Shown here one piece after another: positions 43,374-52,192 of a stretch of 64,000 nt of DNA (position 1 is the stretch's first letter; each line of letters opens with the position of its first letter). The notes under the pieces are model-generated. The model had not been told where the DNA came from, ran no database searches, and saw nothing but the letters and a program-made list of their open reading frames with translations. The stretch covers positions 157,874 through 221,873 of the forward strand of contig JAEZZR010000005.1 in the NCBI GenBank assembly GCA_023418505.1, given 5' to 3'. Source of the DNA: Actinomycetes bacterium (GTDB taxonomy: Bacteria > Actinomycetota > Actinomycetes > Mycobacteriales > Mycobacteriaceae). The position numbers were made by a program, and so were the translations under genes.

Positions 43374-44300
43374 CTACTCTTCAGTAGTTTGCTGTTCAGC
43401 CGGCTGATCTTCAGCGGGCTGCTCTGTAGCTTCGGCGTCGCCCTCGCTATCACCATCACCGTCGCCAGCTTCACCAGAGCGTTCCAACAGCTCCACCAAC
43501 TGCTGGATTACAGCTACGCGTCCAGCTTCGGTATCCACCGCGGGAACCACCGGAAGATCGGAAACCGCACCCGCGACGCCATCGCGCAACGAATCAGGCT
43601 GAGTAGCAATCACAATAGGGCCGCCATCGTCGCTGTGCGCCAAAGTATCAGCGAAGTCCGCCAATAGGTTGCCCCCATAGCTAGGATCATCGCCTGGGGA
43701 AACACCAGCACCGGCCACTAAAACGATCATGGCTGCTGGGCGCAGCGTGCCGTCTTCATAATCAATGAATCCGGCATCGCGCAAGGTGGTTAAAAGCAGA
43801 CGGCGGTCGGCGACGGAGGCTTGCTCGGCACCCGCGTCGTCAAGCAAAAACACTGGAGCCAACGCCCCTCCTGCTTGGATACCCGGATCCCGGCGATCAA
43901 CATCCAGCTGCGTGCCAGCGGGCAGCGCGGAAGTAACCAGATCTTTCAACTCATCGGAATCGGAGGCAGAGACAAACTTTTCTGTCAGGGTTACGGTTCC
44001 TGCATCCTGGGCGCCGGCCTGGTTCAAGGACTCGCGGACTTCGGAGGTAGCCTCGGCATCTGCGGTGGCCAGCACCAACACTGGGGTGCCGTCTAAAACA
44101 CCATCGATCACCGATGGGTCGATCACAGAATCTGCGACCTCAGCACGAGTTTCGGCATCATCGCGCTGCTGCTCGGCGGCAACTACTGCCGAGCGATCCT
44201 CAGAGCCATCCACATTCGGTGCCAGCACATAGGTGCCCAACAGGGCGCCGGCTGCCACGCCCAACGCCAGGCCTGTCACCATCACTGAACCACGAGCCAT
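43374..44300 (-). CDS. steB: SteB/MctB-like cell-envelope protein
   Basis: From the ATG at 44298–44300 the product is 308 residues. One N-terminal membrane helix (about 5–25) is followed by a coiled-coil segment (about 35–60, AAEQQRDDAETRAEVADSV), then an extracellular α/β domain and an acidic Gly/Glu/Gln-rich tail of about 35 residues. Homologues are annotated either as copper transporter MctB or, in C. glutamicum, as SteB, which acts with SteA in cell separation. The steA stop overlaps this ATG (TGATG), so translation is coupled. A longer start at 44330 is less likely. It has one GCTTGACGACG copy. Confidence 0.85.
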   Translation of the reverse strand: MARGSVMVTGLALGVAAGALLGTYVLAPNVDGSEDRSAVVAAEQQRDDAETRAEVADSVIDPSVIDGVLDGTPVLVLATADAEATSEVRESLNQAGAQDAGTVTLTEKFVSASDSDELKDLVTSALPAGTQLDVDRRDPGIQAGGALAPVFLLDDAGAEQASVADRRLLLTTLRDAGFIDYEDGTLRPAAMIVLVAGAGVSPGDDPSYGGNLLADFADTLAHSDDGGPIVIATQPDSLRDGVAGAVSDLPVVPAVDTEAGRVAVIQQLVELLERSGEAGDGDGDSEGDAEATEQPAEDQPAEQQTTEE

Positions 44301-45478
44301 CAGCGCACCCCAATCAATTCCTGGAACCAAATAGCAATGCTATTCCACGTGTTTACCAGGTTCTCACCGATAGATCCCGAGCCCGCCGTGCCTGCAATCG
44401 CAATAATCACAGCTAGGGCAATAAAAATCGCCAGGATTGCCCACGCCACACCAAAGCCGCGCGAAGAGACGCGATACAGGTTGGCCACAGTAGAACCATC
44501 CACCAGCGTGGTGCCTGCCATCAGGCGAGCCAGCAAGGCCGAAGGCACGGCCTGGGTATCGTCGCTAGCGTAAATATCGTCGATGGCCAGCGGTGCACCA
44601 ACGTTTACCACCATCTCTGCGCCGTGGTAGCCCGCCAGCACCAGAGCCAAGTCCGTGGCGGAATTCGATAGTGCCGGGAAAGTCATCGCTCCGATACCCA
44701 AATCCTGGATGCGCTCTAAACCAATAGCGTGGCCATCGGGGTCGGCGGGCAAGATCACGGTCTTCGCAGCGCGTAGTACATCGGCGTCGATGTTGGCTGG
44801 ATCGCCGATAATGAAGTCCAGGCGGTAGCCGGCATCCACCACAGTTTCTGCAGCGGAATCCACGCCGATCAGCAGTGGCTCGTATTCGCGAATGAAGTTC
44901 TTCAGCTCCCGCAGAACGCGTTCGTGGCCTACACCTGGAGAAACCACCACCACTTTGCGGCCTTCGATCTCTACTTCTGGCACACCCAGACCATCGATAA
45001 ACAGTGGCGATTCAGCCAACGCGAATTCCGCCAGGTTGCCGGACATAGAGTTCAGGCGTGCTTCCATGCCGGAGCGGGCTTCGTCGAACACATCGGAAAG
45101 CTCGCTGGCGGTAACAGCCTCGGCGGTCAGGACGCGGCGATCACCGTAATACAGGTTGCCCTCGTAGAAACGCCCCTGCTTGCCGTCTTTTACTTTGTCT
45201 ATCTCTCCAGCGCCCTGCGCTAACGCAATCCGCGCATCCGCCAGCATCTGCGGGCCGTAATTCGGCACAGCTCCAGAAGTAAACTGCGACTGGTTAATCA
45301 CCACCGCCACTTCCGCGTCGATCAAGCGCTGAGCCGTCGCACGCGAAATATCCGGGGCATCAATCACCACAATGTCGCCTTTGTCCAGCTTGCGCCACGA
45401 CTTCGGCAACAGACGCACCGTACCTTGTACACCTGGAAGATCTGGATTGTTCTTGGAGAACAGACTCATATCACGCAT
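44300..45478 (-). CDS. steA: SteA, putative cytokinetic factor
   Basis: The 392-residue protein (start ATG at 45476–45478, AAGG about 9 nt upstream) has a large cytoplasmic α/β domain (about 40–340, with GDIVVIDAPDISRATAQRLID and FIIGDPANIDADVL) related to thiamine pyrophosphokinase folds. A C-terminal membrane helix follows (about 350–375) with a short outer tail. SteA and SteB have been linked to daughter-cell separation in corynebacteria. It lies between recN and steB, as in C. glutamicum. An ATG three codons downstream is an equally possible start. Confidence 0.88.
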   Translation of the reverse strand: MRDMSLFSKNNPDLPGVQGTVRLLPKSWRKLDKGDIVVIDAPDISRATAQRLIDAEVAVVINQSQFTSGAVPNYGPQMLADARIALAQGAGEIDKVKDGKQGRFYEGNLYYGDRRVLTAEAVTASELSDVFDEARSGMEARLNSMSGNLAEFALAESPLFIDGLGVPEVEIEGRKVVVVSPGVGHERVLRELKNFIREYEPLLIGVDSAAETVVDAGYRLDFIIGDPANIDADVLRAAKTVILPADPDGHAIGLERIQDLGIGAMTFPALSNSATDLALVLAGYHGAEMVVNVGAPLAIDDIYASDDTQAVPSALLARLMAGTTLVDGSTVANLYRVSSRGFGVAWAILAIFIALAVIIAIAGTAGSGSIGENLVNTWNSIAIWFQELIGVR

Positions 45479-45524
45479 TGTGCCCAACCTTGCTAGCAGG
45501 TGGGGAAAGCCACGCCGAAAAGTC

Positions 45525-47267
45525 TTACCCCTTGCGCTCACTTTCCGCGCGTTCCAGCAACTCGGCAGCGTGTGCGCGCCCCGAATCCGTGTCATCCAAA
45601 CCAGCCAGCATGCGCGCCAGCTCTTCGATCCTCTGCTCCCGGCTCAGCTCGCTGACCCCTGAGACCGCAGAAGAATCCACCCCATCCTTCGCAATCCGCA
45701 AGTGCGCATCCGCATAAGCGGCAACCTGCGGCAAGTGCGTCACCACAATCACCTGGTTGTCCTGCGCCAGGCGCGCCAGACGACGTCCGATCTCTACGGC
45801 AGCACGCCCGCCCACACCGGCGTCGACCTCATCGAAAACCAGCGTTTCACCAGTTCCGGCGAGCACTACTTCCAGTGCCAGCATGATGCGCGAGAGCTCA
45901 CCACCGGACGCCGTTGCAGTGAGATCACGCCCACCGAGGGTAATGCGCACGACGTCCGAGCCACTCGGGCCGAACTGCTCTGCCGCATCGCGATCCGCTG
46001 CAGCACGCTTGCCTGCATCTCCTGCCAGCGGCGTGACCTCAACGGCAATATCGGCGGACATCGCCAACCCCCGCAATTCCTCGGCCACCGCCTTTTGGAA
46101 ACCAGTAGCCGCGCTACGCCGCGCTTTCGTCAGCTTCTTGGCACACGCACTGAGTTTCTTCTGGGCGTCCTGCACTTGTTGCTTCAACTGCGCCAGCGCC
46201 TCTTCGGATACATCCAGGCTGGCCAATTTGCGCTCGGCACCCGCCTGCCAGGCCAGTACACCCGCAATGTCTGGCGCATACTTGCGCGTCAACGTCTTAA
46301 TGGCGGCCTGGCGTTCCATCAGCTGATCGACATCCGCTTCGTCGTCGGCAAGCTCCGCTAAAAACCCACCCAAGTAGACGGAAATCTCGGAAAGTTGCTC
46401 GTTGATCAGCTGCAATTGCTCGGCGGTGGCCTCCAGGTCCGGCAACCCGCGCACGGCCGCCAACGCGGCACCGACCTGATCGACGGCACCTGAATTCTCA
46501 TCGCTGCCATCCAACGCCGACGACGCAGTAAGCGCCGCATCTTGCAAAGCCTCACTTGCTTGCCGACGACGAATCTGCTCGGCCAACTGCTCTTCTTCAT
46601 CGGGCTGCGGATTAACCGCGACGATCTCATCGATGGCGCGCTGCAACTGATCGGCCTGGAGGGCAAGCTCACGACGTTTCTCGGTGCGTTGGCAGAAATC
46701 CCGGCGGAGCTTCAGCCAGTTACCGCGCAGTTGGCGGTACTCAGCTACTAATCCCAGCAAATTGCCATAGCGATCCAAGGCATGCGCCTGAGCTTCGGGA
46801 TCACGCAGGCGCAGCTGATCGTTCTGGCCGTGGATCTGCAACAGTGACGAGGTGATCTCCCCGAGCTGTGCGGCTGGTACCGAACGTCCCGCGACCCAAG
46901 CACGCGAACGTCCCTTCGCAGAAACCTGGCGCGCCAGGAGTACTTCACCGTTTTCGTCGATGTCGCCGCCGAGCTCATCGAGTTGGGCCTTCAGTGTGTC
47001 GCGCACGTCGCCAGCGTTATCGGCGTTATCGACATCATCTGCATTAGCGGCATCATCGACTGCAATCCTGCCTTCCACCAGCGCTTTATCAGCACCAATG
47101 CGCACCCGCGAAGCATCCGCACGACCACCAAGCAACAAGCGCAGGCCAGTAACCACCATGGTCTTGCCCGCACCTGTTTCACCGGTGAGTACGGTGAGCC
47201 CGTCGCCAAGCTCCACGGTGGACTCAGGAATCGCACCTAAATTGCGAATCGTTAGTTCAGTGAGCAC
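45525..47267 (-). CDS. recN: DNA repair protein RecN
   Basis: The 580-residue SMC-like protein has Walker A GETGAGKTMVVTGL (about 28–41), long coiled-coil arms (about 160–400) and a C-terminal ABC-type ATPase half with FDEVDAGVGG. It acts in double-strand-break repair. The GTG start has AGGGGG upstream and follows the nadK stop by 3 nt. The coil between about 65 and 95 carries an Asp/Asn/Ala repeat, DNADN, which is unusual. It has variants of the GCTTGCCGACGACG motif on both strands. Confidence 0.95.
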   Translation of the reverse strand: MLTELTIRNLGAIPESTVELGDGLTVLTGETGAGKTMVVTGLRLLLGGRADASRVRIGADKALVEGRIAVDDAANADDVDNADNAGDVRDTLKAQLDELGGDIDENGEVLLARQVSAKGRSRAWVAGRSVPAAQLGEITSSLLQIHGQNDQLRLRDPEAQAHALDRYGNLLGLVAEYRQLRGNWLKLRRDFCQRTEKRRELALQADQLQRAIDEIVAVNPQPDEEEQLAEQIRRRQASEALQDAALTASSALDGSDENSGAVDQVGAALAAVRGLPDLEATAEQLQLINEQLSEISVYLGGFLAELADDEADVDQLMERQAAIKTLTRKYAPDIAGVLAWQAGAERKLASLDVSEEALAQLKQQVQDAQKKLSACAKKLTKARRSAATGFQKAVAEELRGLAMSADIAVEVTPLAGDAGKRAAADRDAAEQFGPSGSDVVRITLGGRDLTATASGGELSRIMLALEVVLAGTGETLVFDEVDAGVGGRAAVEIGRRLARLAQDNQVIVVTHLPQVAAYADAHLRIAKDGVDSSAVSGVSELSREQRIEELARMLAGLDDTDSGRAHAAELLERAESERKG

Positions 47268-47270
47268 CCA

Positions 47271-48221
47271 CTACCCCCTACGCCCACGCCAACCCGTAAC
47301 CGGCAAACGGAACTTATGTACCAGCCGATCGGCAAACGGCGCCGAATCGAGCCGCACCCAACGCACCGCCTGGGTACCCCGCGTTACCTCGATGCGAATG
47401 CCATGTGGCAAGTGGCGGAAACCATCGAGCACCACCCGGGAGGCGGAATCCTGATCGAGCTCTACTGCCAATGTCGATTGTGGCGAGACCACCATCGGCC
47501 GGTCGAAAAGCGCATGCGCATTATTGGGCACAACCAGCATCGCATCCAATTCCGGCCACAACACCGGCCCGCCTGCAGAAAACGCATACGCCGTGGATCC
47601 CGTCGGCGTGGAGATCAACACCCCGTCGCAGCCATAGGAAGACACTGGGCGGCCATCGACTTCCACCACCACATCCAACACACCAGAGCGGTTCAGATTT
47701 TCCAGGCTCAGCTCATTCAATGCCCAACCAGTGCCCACCACCCGGCCATCGGCATCGAAGACAGTGGCTTGGATGGTCATGCGGTCTTCGATCCACCAGT
47801 CGCGATTAATGATGCGCTGCATGGCCTCAGCCATAGATTCTTGTTCCCATTCGGCCAGGAATCCCACGTGACCCATGTTGATCCCCAGCACTGGAGTGTC
47901 ATTGGAATGGGCAATATCTGCAGCACGCAAAAACGTGCCGTCGCCACCGAGCACCACAACCAATTCGCAATCTTCTGCTGCTTGAGGCGAATGCCCCACC
48001 CGCGGATACCCACCCAGGATCGGATGACGAATCAGCTTTTCCGGGAAATCCCCGGCCAGCACCCGCACCTCAATGCCTGCGGATTCCAATAGTTGAGCAG
48101 CTTCGGCAGCAGCCTCTAAATTCGCACTGCGACCCGTGTGCGGCACCAAAAGGATTTTGCGCACGTGGTCTTCTGCTTCAGATAACTGCTTCGTTTCGCT
48201 CACGTGCTCTACTTTCTCCAC
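47271..48221 (-). CDS. nadK: NAD kinase
   Basis: The 316-residue enzyme has the NAD kinase signature VVLGGDGTFLRAA (about 90–103) and the downstream PTGSTAYAFSAGGP (about 205–220). It phosphorylates NAD to NADP. The frame begins with a GTG; a second GTG six codons downstream is slightly better placed relative to GGAGAAAG and may be the real start. It sits between tlyA and recN in one operon. Confidence 0.93.
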   Translation of the reverse strand: MEKVEHVSETKQLSEAEDHVRKILLVPHTGRSANLEAAAEAAQLLESAGIEVRVLAGDFPEKLIRHPILGGYPRVGHSPQAAEDCELVVVLGGDGTFLRAADIAHSNDTPVLGINMGHVGFLAEWEQESMAEAMQRIINRDWWIEDRMTIQATVFDADGRVVGTGWALNELSLENLNRSGVLDVVVEVDGRPVSSYGCDGVLISTPTGSTAYAFSAGGPVLWPELDAMLVVPNNAHALFDRPMVVSPQSTLAVELDQDSASRVVLDGFRHLPHGIRIEVTRGTQAVRWVRLDSAPFADRLVHKFRLPVTGWRGRRG

Positions 48222-48276
48222 TTTGGGGGTTCAATTTTTAGAGGCTGATTTTAGCTGCTTACTTGCCAGTTTTCGA

Positions 48277-49086
48277 TTATTGCGGACCTTGCGCGATGGC
48301 AGTATCCACCATCGCCTCTAATTCTTCCGCACCGCAAGCGCTGGCACCTTTTTCTAACCAGAGGAAATACTCCACATTTCCACTAGGACCTGGCAACGGC
48401 GATGCTACTACCGCTTTCACGCGAGTGTTCAACGTTTGTGCAAATCGCGCGACATCTAATACTGCTTCACGACGCAACTGCGCACTACGCACCACCCCAC
48501 CGGCACCCAGCCGGTCTTTACCCACTTCAAACTGGGGTTTGATCATTGGCAGCAAATCGCCACCGTCGCGGATGCAATCCACCAAAGCAGGCAACACCAG
48601 CTTTAACGAAATGAAAGAAAGATCTCCGACCATTACGTCGGCCTGCCCGCCGAGCGTCTCCGGGGTTAAATAGCGCACGTTGGTTCGGTCGTGGACGGCC
48701 ACGCGCTCGTCGTCACGCAAGCGCCACACCAATTGGCCGTAGCCCACATCTACTGCGTACACCAGCTTTGCGCCGCGACGTAGACACACATCGGTAAAGC
48801 CACCCGTGGATGCGCCTGCGTCCAGCACCACCCGATCGGCCACCTCGACGCCAAAGGCATCTAACGCGCCGATCAGCTTGTGCGCGCCGCGCGACGCCCA
48901 TCCTTCATCTTCGGTGGCAGCCACCTTGATGGAGACCTCCGGGGTTACCATCGTCGCCGGCTTTTGCGCCTTCATACCGTTCACCGTGACCAGCCCATCA
49001 CGAATCCAGGTACTAGCTTGTTCCCGCGAGCGCGCAATCTTGCGCCGCACCAGTTCCGCATCGAGTCGCCGTTTCGGGTTAGCCAT
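48277..49086 (-). CDS. tlyA: TlyA-family rRNA 2'-O-methyltransferase
   Basis: From the ATG at 49084–49086 (AGGAGGGG just upstream) the product is 269 residues. It has an N-terminal S4 domain (about 5–60, RLDAELVRRKIARSREQA) and an FtsJ-type methyltransferase domain (about 62–265, VVLDAGASTGGFTDV; VGDLSFISL). TlyA methylates 16S and 23S rRNA in mycobacteria. It overlaps the end of the small gene upstream by 8 nt. Confidence 0.94.
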   Translation of the reverse strand: MANPKRRLDAELVRRKIARSREQASTWIRDGLVTVNGMKAQKPATMVTPEVSIKVAATEDEGWASRGAHKLIGALDAFGVEVADRVVLDAGASTGGFTDVCLRRGAKLVYAVDVGYGQLVWRLRDDERVAVHDRTNVRYLTPETLGGQADVMVGDLSFISLKLVLPALVDCIRDGGDLLPMIKPQFEVGKDRLGAGGVVRSAQLRREAVLDVARFAQTLNTRVKAVVASPLPGPSGNVEYFLWLEKGASACGAEELEAMVDTAIAQGPQ

Positions 49087-49231
49087 TGGACCCCTCCTGC
49101 AGCGCCTCCTGCAAAATCTGATGAGCCTCCTGCAACTGCGCCACCACATCCTCATCCGTCGGCGCAGGCCGGCGCATAATTTCCTCTACCTGAGCGCGCA
49201 ATTGCTCCGGGGTACGGTGCGTTAGATCCAC
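49079..49231 (-). CDS. small coiled-coil protein between HAD and TlyA genes (50 aa)
   Basis: A GTG at 49229–49231 overlaps the end of the HAD gene in another frame and opens a 50-codon frame ending in TAA at 49079–49081, inside the start of tlyA. The product is an acidic helical peptide (TPEQLRAQVEEIMRR; VVAQLQEAHQILQEALQEG) with heptad-like leucines. A small gene stands in the same position before tlyA in mycobacteria (Rv1693), which supports it as real. The function is unknown. It is a link in a string of overlapping genes, so all three are co-translated. Confidence 0.7.
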   Translation of the reverse strand: MDLTHRTPEQLRAQVEEIMRRPAPTDEDVVAQLQEAHQILQEALQEGSNG

Positions 49232-50223
49232 GCCTGAACCGCAGCTTCCGCCGACGGGCTCGGCTCAACTTCCACCGGATTTTCCTGCGTCCATGCCACC
49301 GACGCCACAGTCAGTAGCGCCTCGATTGCAGTGCCTTCGCCTTCGAGCTTGACGACGCCGCTTGCCGAGTCGTCGCCTAACCACTGGGCGGTGAAATTAC
49401 CTTGCGGGCGTGGCTCAGCCAGAGCACGTGGACGCAACAAGGCACGCATATCTTCAGCAATCAGTGTGGGGCGCTGGTTCGCTGGTGCGTTCAGCACGTC
49501 CCAGTACCGGGAGACTCCGGTGATGGTCAGCAGCGTGTCGTATCCGGCGTTGTTGCCACCTAAAATGTCGGTGTCCAAGCGATCTCCGATAGCTAGGGGT
49601 TTCGAAAAGCCACTAGCAGCCAGGTGGAACATCGGTGCTGCAGGTTTACCCGCACTGATGGGTTCCACTCCGGTAGTGGAAGTAATCGCAGCTGCCACAG
49701 AACCGTTGCCGACGAGGAAGCCACGTTCATCGGGCAAGGTGGTGTCGCGGTTCGACAATACATAGATCGCACCACGGGCAATCGCAAGAGCGGCCTCAGA
49801 CATATCTTTCCAGGTCATCTCGCGATTCAGTCCATGGAAAACCACGTCCGGCTGATGATCGGCGTTTGGTACCACCTGGTATCCAGCCGAGGTAATCAGC
49901 TCTTTGAATGACGGCGCACCCAACACATAAGCCTTCGCCGGTGGTGGCACTTGCTGGGTGGCCAATTCAATGGCTGCTTGCGCAGAGGTAAACACATCTG
50001 CAGCAGCACAATTGTAGCCCAAGCCCTGGAGCTGTTCAGCAACTACTTGTGGCGTGCGCGAGGCATTATTCGTCACGAACTTACATGCCAGCATGGACTG
50101 TTGTAACGACTCCTTTGCGTAAGGTACAGCGCGCTGACCTTCGTAAATAGTGCCATCGAGATCTAACAGCGCTACATCGTAATCCACTGCCAGAATCGAG
50201 TTACTGCCCTGCTGCGCAGTCAT
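49222..50223 (-). CDS. HAD-IIA family phosphatase
   Basis: The 333-residue protein begins the HAD domain with DVALLDLDGTIYEGQRAVP (about 15–33), the catalytic DxDGT motif. It continues with the IIA cap signature NNASRTP and ends the core with GDRLDTDILGGNNAGYDTLL (about 220–240). NagD and p-nitrophenyl phosphatase relatives dephosphorylate small sugars or nucleotides. Residues 270–333 are an extra C-terminal segment without recognisable motif. It is upstream of the small gene and tlyA. Confidence 0.9.
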   Translation of the reverse strand: MTAQQGSNSILAVDYDVALLDLDGTIYEGQRAVPYAKESLQQSMLACKFVTNNASRTPQVVAEQLQGLGYNCAAADVFTSAQAAIELATQQVPPPAKAYVLGAPSFKELITSAGYQVVPNADHQPDVVFHGLNREMTWKDMSEAALAIARGAIYVLSNRDTTLPDERGFLVGNGSVAAAITSTTGVEPISAGKPAAPMFHLAASGFSKPLAIGDRLDTDILGGNNAGYDTLLTITGVSRYWDVLNAPANQRPTLIAEDMRALLRPRALAEPRPQGNFTAQWLGDDSASGVVKLEGEGTAIEALLTVASVAWTQENPVEVEPSPSAEAAVQAWI

Positions 50224-50252
50224 TGTGGTCTACCTCTACTGTGTTTTAACGA

Positions 50253-51245
50253 TTATTCGGTCTTGCCATCCAGTGTGGCATGTAGCTCGTCGAGACGCTC
50301 GGTGGAATCCAGCACCTCGTCTGGGTCCAACGCAGCAGATAGCTTGAACCACTGGATTGCATCTTCCGCACGCTTCGCTGCCGCCAGCGCATCAGCGTAG
50401 GCATAAAACAGACGTACGGCTTCGAAATCTTCGCGCCGCGGATCGAGATCCTGGGTCTCTAATTCCGCGATGGCGTCGTCAAGCCGGCCGAGGTCGCGCA
50501 GCGCGCCGGCGACCACGATGGCTAGTTCGGTTTTCGCGTCGTCGTCAAGCTGCGCGACCTCTTCACTACGGCCGATCTCGATGGCTTTTTCCGGACGACC
50601 AAGACCTCGCTCGCAATCAGCCATCACAGCCAACAGACCTGGACCACCAGACATACGGCGGGCAGCGCGCAATTCGCTGAGCGCCTCTTTCCACTCACCA
50701 GCGTGGTAGGCGGTAACACCGAGAGTTTCGCGCGCTACACCCACACGCCCGGCGCGATCCTTAGCCGCACGTGCATGAGCCAACGCCAACTGCGGATCCT
50801 CGGCAACTAGCAAGGCTGCGGCAACCATATGTCGCGCCGTCTTGTCGGCATTATCCTTCGACAAGCTACGCAGATCCTGCAACACCGAAGGATCCAAGTC
50901 GGAAGCGCTGACGTAATCCGGCAACTCTGGAGCTTCCGTGCGTGCCTTTAGTCGCTCTTCGCGGTAGCCCGGACGCTGTGGGCCGGTGCGCTGCGTACGG
51001 TTGCCGCCACCGCCACCACCGCGGTTGGATTTGAAGCCACCGCGGTTGGACTTCTTGGACTTGCCACCCGGCTTATCGCCGAACTTGCCACCCGGCTTGC
51101 CCGCGCCTTTACCCTTTCGCGACGAGTTTCCGGCTCCACCCCCAGCACGCTTTTGGCCGCCAAAGCCACGCTTGCCTCCGGGCTTGCCATGTTGCGATCC
51201 ACGACGCTGTTCGCCGGATCGCTGTGGCCTGGATTGCTCAGCCAT
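50253..51245 (-). CDS. TPR-like protein with basic Gly-rich N-terminus
   Basis: The 330-residue protein has a first 100 residues made of Gly/Lys/Arg/Ser repeats (GKPGGK, GNRTQRTGPQRPGYRE) that resemble RNA-binding RGG tails. Residues about 125–325 are helical repeats of TPR type (ALAHARAAKDRAGRVGVARETLG; KEALSELRAARRMSGG). A homologue (Rv1691) precedes the HAD gene in mycobacteria. Function unknown. It has two GCTTGACGACG copies encoding Leu-Asp-Asp. Confidence 0.82.
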   Translation of the reverse strand: MAEQSRPQRSGEQRRGSQHGKPGGKRGFGGQKRAGGGAGNSSRKGKGAGKPGGKFGDKPGGKSKKSNRGGFKSNRGGGGGGNRTQRTGPQRPGYREERLKARTEAPELPDYVSASDLDPSVLQDLRSLSKDNADKTARHMVAAALLVAEDPQLALAHARAAKDRAGRVGVARETLGVTAYHAGEWKEALSELRAARRMSGGPGLLAVMADCERGLGRPEKAIEIGRSEEVAQLDDDAKTELAIVVAGALRDLGRLDDAIAELETQDLDPRREDFEAVRLFYAYADALAAAKRAEDAIQWFKLSAALDPDEVLDSTERLDELHATLDGKTE

Positions 51246-51277
51246 GAAACTCCTCTGATCGAAAACTATTCAGCGCT

Positions 51278-52156
51278 TCAGGATACCGTGTGAATGCTTA
51301 AAAGTTCAGCTAGGCCGGCTCCCTGGTGAGAAAGATCCCACGTAGTACTGCACACCCACGTCCCATCGGCTGCGCTACTGACCACTAACCCGGTGTTTGC
51401 CTGCACGTAGAACTCGTGACGTGCCGCCGCATAATCTGCTGGCACCCCGCCGGGGACTTGCACCGCGTTTTTGGTTAAAAATGCGAATCGCTTTTGGTTC
51501 TTCTGGTGCGCTCGTACCAACGTGGCGTGGGCACTCCGCAGTCGCGCCTCGGGAGTTTCCTCCGCTTCCGTCAGTGCCAATTCAGGTGCTTCGAAGCTTA
51601 ACGACGGAACTGCCGTGACTCTTACGCTGTCGTCGTCAGCTCCGCGAATGTCGCTGCCACCGCGCGCACCTTTATATCCGGGCCCACGATCCGGCTCTTG
51701 GCCACGCTGGATCGCAGTGGCGACTGCACGCGCCCGAACGTCGGCAGCTTCATTCATCTCGTGCCCGGCGTGCCCTTTCACCCATTCGAAGGAAACGTTG
51801 CGACCTGCCAACAGCGCGTCGATGCGCTGCAAAATATCAACGTTCAACACTGGCTTGCCATCAGATTTCTTCCAGCCTTTGCGCTTCCAGCCGGGCATCC
51901 ACTTGGTCACCGAGTTGATCACATACTGGGAGTCGCACAAGATCCGAAGCTGTGCCGAAGCATCCACCTGCGTGGCCTCTAATAACGCAGCTACCGCCTC
52001 TAATTCACCGCGGTTATTCGTGCTATTCGGCCAGCCACCCGCCTGCCAACAATCAGCATCGATATACCAACACCAACCTGCCGGACCGGGGTTGCCCAGG
52101 GAGGATCCATCAGCTGCGGCCACAATCGTCGAACTCATGGCCACGATGGTAGCCAC
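51278..52156 (-). CDS. RNase H family protein with C-terminal extension
   Basis: The N-terminal half (about 1–155) matches RNase HI: the first catalytic Asp in AAADGSSLGNPGPAGW, the Glu in NNRGELEAV, the Asp in ILCDSQYVI, and the last His/Asp region in WVKGHAGHEMNEAADVRA. It cleaves RNA in RNA–DNA hybrids. Residues about 165–292 form a second segment I do not recognise. The start could be the GTG at 52156 or the ATG six codons later at 52138. It is divergent from the adjacent alcohol dehydrogenase. Confidence 0.88.
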   Translation of the reverse strand: MATIVAMSSTIVAAADGSSLGNPGPAGWCWYIDADCWQAGGWPNSTNNRGELEAVAALLEATQVDASAQLRILCDSQYVINSVTKWMPGWKRKGWKKSDGKPVLNVDILQRIDALLAGRNVSFEWVKGHAGHEMNEAADVRARAVATAIQRGQEPDRGPGYKGARGGSDIRGADDDSVRVTAVPSLSFEAPELALTEAEETPEARLRSAHATLVRAHQKNQKRFAFLTKNAVQVPGGVPADYAAARHEFYVQANTGLVVSSAADGTWVCSTTWDLSHQGAGLAELLSIHTVS

Positions 52157-52179
52157 TGATCCGGATCCGAACCCAGTTG

Positions 52180-52185
52180 TATAGT
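52180..52185 (+). promoter_or_regulatory. -10 box of the alcohol dehydrogenase gene (leaderless)
   Basis: TATAGT ends 7 nt before the ATG at 52193; no ribosome site is present, so the mRNA is probably leaderless. Confidence 0.55.
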
Positions 52186-52192
52186 AGGCGCC

